A stretch of DNA of 7,864 bases from an uncultured Collinsella sp. (lineage in GTDB: Bacteria; Actinomycetota; Coriobacteriia; Coriobacteriales; Coriobacteriaceae). The notes under the pieces are model-generated. The model was given only the letters and a program-made list of their open reading frames with translations. It was not told the DNA's origin and made no database searches. Location: contig URUC01000088.1 in the NCBI GenBank assembly GCA_900550965.1, positions 1 to 7,864 on the forward strand. Direction: 5' to 3'. This document shows, piece after piece, positions 7,037 to 7,864 of this stretch; the stretch's first letter is position 1; each line of letters starts with the position of its first letter. The position numbers and the translations under genes are program-made.

Positions 7037-7108
7037 TCGGTGCGACTAGTCCCAAGCCGATCGGACCTAGTCCGGTGCGTATTCACTGTGCGGGCGGCAT
7101 GACCGCAC
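7035..7108 (+). repeat. Repeats and hairpins in the pstB-phoU spacer
   Basis: Three short direct repeats are packed here: GATCGG (7035, 7059), CTAGTCC (7046, 7067) and GGTGCG (7039, 7074). Inverted pairings overlap them. GATCGG (7035-7040) pairs with CCGATC (7057-7062). ATCGGAC (7060-7066) pairs with GTCCGGT (7070-7076) over a three-base loop, with one G-T wobble. GTGCGG (7088-7093) pairs with CCGCAC (7103-7108). None is followed by a T-run, so none is a plain terminator. They may shield the upstream pst mRNA or set the amount of phoU message. Confidence 0.5.
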
Positions 7109-7128
7109 CCAACTGATTGGAGTGAACC

Positions 7129-7864
7129 ATGCGCAAACTGTTTTCCCGTCAGCTCGTCGAGGCCCGTCACGAGATGCTGAGCATCTATGAGGCCGTCGAT
7201 CTAGCCCTCCACGATGCCGTGAAGGCCTATGTGACCGACGACCGCAAGCTCGCCACCAAGACCAAGAAGCGCACGCTTTCGATTGACGCGCGCTGCGCCA
7301 ACCTGGAGGCCGTCTGCTACAACCTGATCGCCACGCAGTCACCGGTCGCCTCCGACTTCCGCCTGCTTCAGACGATCATCTACGTCGACTTTAACCTGCA
7401 GCGCATGACCGATAAGGTCCGTCAGATCTGCCGTGCCACGCGTCATATGATCAAGGCCGACATCTCGCTGCCCAAGGAGCTTGTCGGCACGGTTGAGGCC
7501 GAGGCTGAGGCCGTCTACCAGGTGCTGGGCTCTTCGCTTTCTGCGCTCGTCACCAATGATATGTCCATCATCTGCAACCTGGCCGTCGAGGACGAGCCAG
7601 TGCACGCTGCCTACGAGAAGTTCTTCCGCACCTTTAACCGTATGGATACGGGCGACTTTATGGACGACGACAGCAACTATGACGACCTGCGCCGCGCCAT
7701 CATGGTTTCGCGCTACCTCGATCGCATCGCTTCGATTTCCATCGATGCCGCTTGCCGTCTGACCTTCCTGTTGACTGGTCAGCGTATGAACGCCGGCGAT
7801 ATCGCCCGCACTGATGAGGACGAGCTCGAGAGCATGCGCGTGCCTTCGGGCGAGGGTGTTATCA
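7129..7864 (+). CDS. phoU: PhoU-family phosphate-signalling regulator, 3'-truncated by the window edge
   Basis: PhoU proteins bind the Pst transporter and the PhoR kinase and damp phosphate-starvation signalling when phosphate is plentiful. From the ATG at 7129 (GGAG 6 bases upstream) 245 codons are open with no stop before the window ends. The two-repeat helical PhoU layout is visible. Repeat one includes QSPVASDFRLLQTIIYVDF (70-88) followed by NLQRMTDKV; repeat two includes SRYLDRIASISIDAACRLTF (194-213) and LLTGQ. The usual metal-ligand motifs (ERxGDHxxN) are degraded in both, as QRMTDKVRQ and DRIASISID. The protein is already longer than most single PhoU proteins, with an acidic C-terminal extension after about residue 219. 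Its place behind pstB strongly supports the call, but sequence conservation is loose, so its role may differ from classical PhoU. Confidence 0.88.
   Translation, partial: MRKLFSRQLVEARHEMLSIYEAVDLALHDAVKAYVTDDRKLATKTKKRTLSIDARCANLEAVCYNLIATQSPVASDFRLLQTIIYVDFNLQRMTDKVRQICRATRHMIKADISLPKELVGTVEAEAEAVYQVLGSSLSALVTNDMSIICNLAVEDEPVHAAYEKFFRTFNRMDTGDFMDDDSNYDDLRRAIMVSRYLDRIASISIDAACRLTFLLTGQRMNAGDIARTDEDELESMRVPSGEGVI

Noticed and set aside
7060..7108. Intrinsic terminator between pstB and phoU
   Set aside because: Hairpins are present but none is followed by a run of T, so transcription probably continues into phoU.
7099..7116. Five-codon mini-ORF ATG ACC GCA CCC AAC TGA ahead of phoU
   Set aside because: It sits in the arm and loop of a possible hairpin, has only a poor GC-rich ribosome site and no other support; chance occurrence is likely.

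Overview
The window looks like chromosomal DNA from a high-G+C actinobacterium, most likely of class Coriobacteriia and Collinsella-like. I infer this from the GC-rich third codon positions, the actinobacterial ftsQ-ftsZ-pgeF order and the general look of the proteins; no rRNA or other taxonomic marker is present. All genes are on the + strand. I see no mobile element, CRISPR array, tRNA or rRNA.

Left part (1-2598), end of the division and cell wall (dcw) cluster. It opens inside ftsQ (divIB), which is cut off at its 5' end and carries a long basic Pro/Ala/Lys-rich cytoplasmic tail, one membrane anchor and a POTRA domain. A leader of about 200 bases follows, AT-rich at its upstream end and holding several inverted repeats. 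Then comes complete ftsZ, closed by a strong intrinsic terminator.

Right part (2599-7864), a phosphate-uptake transcription unit. A leader of about 150 bases holds a -10-like hexamer, palindromes and an 11-nt-period direct repeat resembling the layout of a Pho box. It precedes pgeF (yfiH/ylmD), pstS, pstC, pstA, pstB and phoU (cut off at its 3' end). pgeF and pstS overlap by ATGA, the pstS-C-A-B junctions are 1-12 bases, and phoU follows a 92-base spacer rich in repeats and hairpins. PstS captures phosphate outside the membrane, PstC and PstA form the channel, PstB supplies ATP hydrolysis, and PhoU normally links the transporter to phosphate signalling.

The genes themselves are well-known families; I do not see an obviously new system. 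The points most worth a second look are: (i) pgeF, which in many Gram-positives is followed by ylmE-sepF-ylmG-divIVA, is here joined to the pst operon and cut off from ftsZ by a terminator; (ii) the candidate phosphate-control repeats ahead of it; (iii) a ftsZ leader with mutually exclusive pairings and a four-codon mini-ORF; (iv) a PhoU whose metal-binding motifs look degraded and which has a C-terminal extension.
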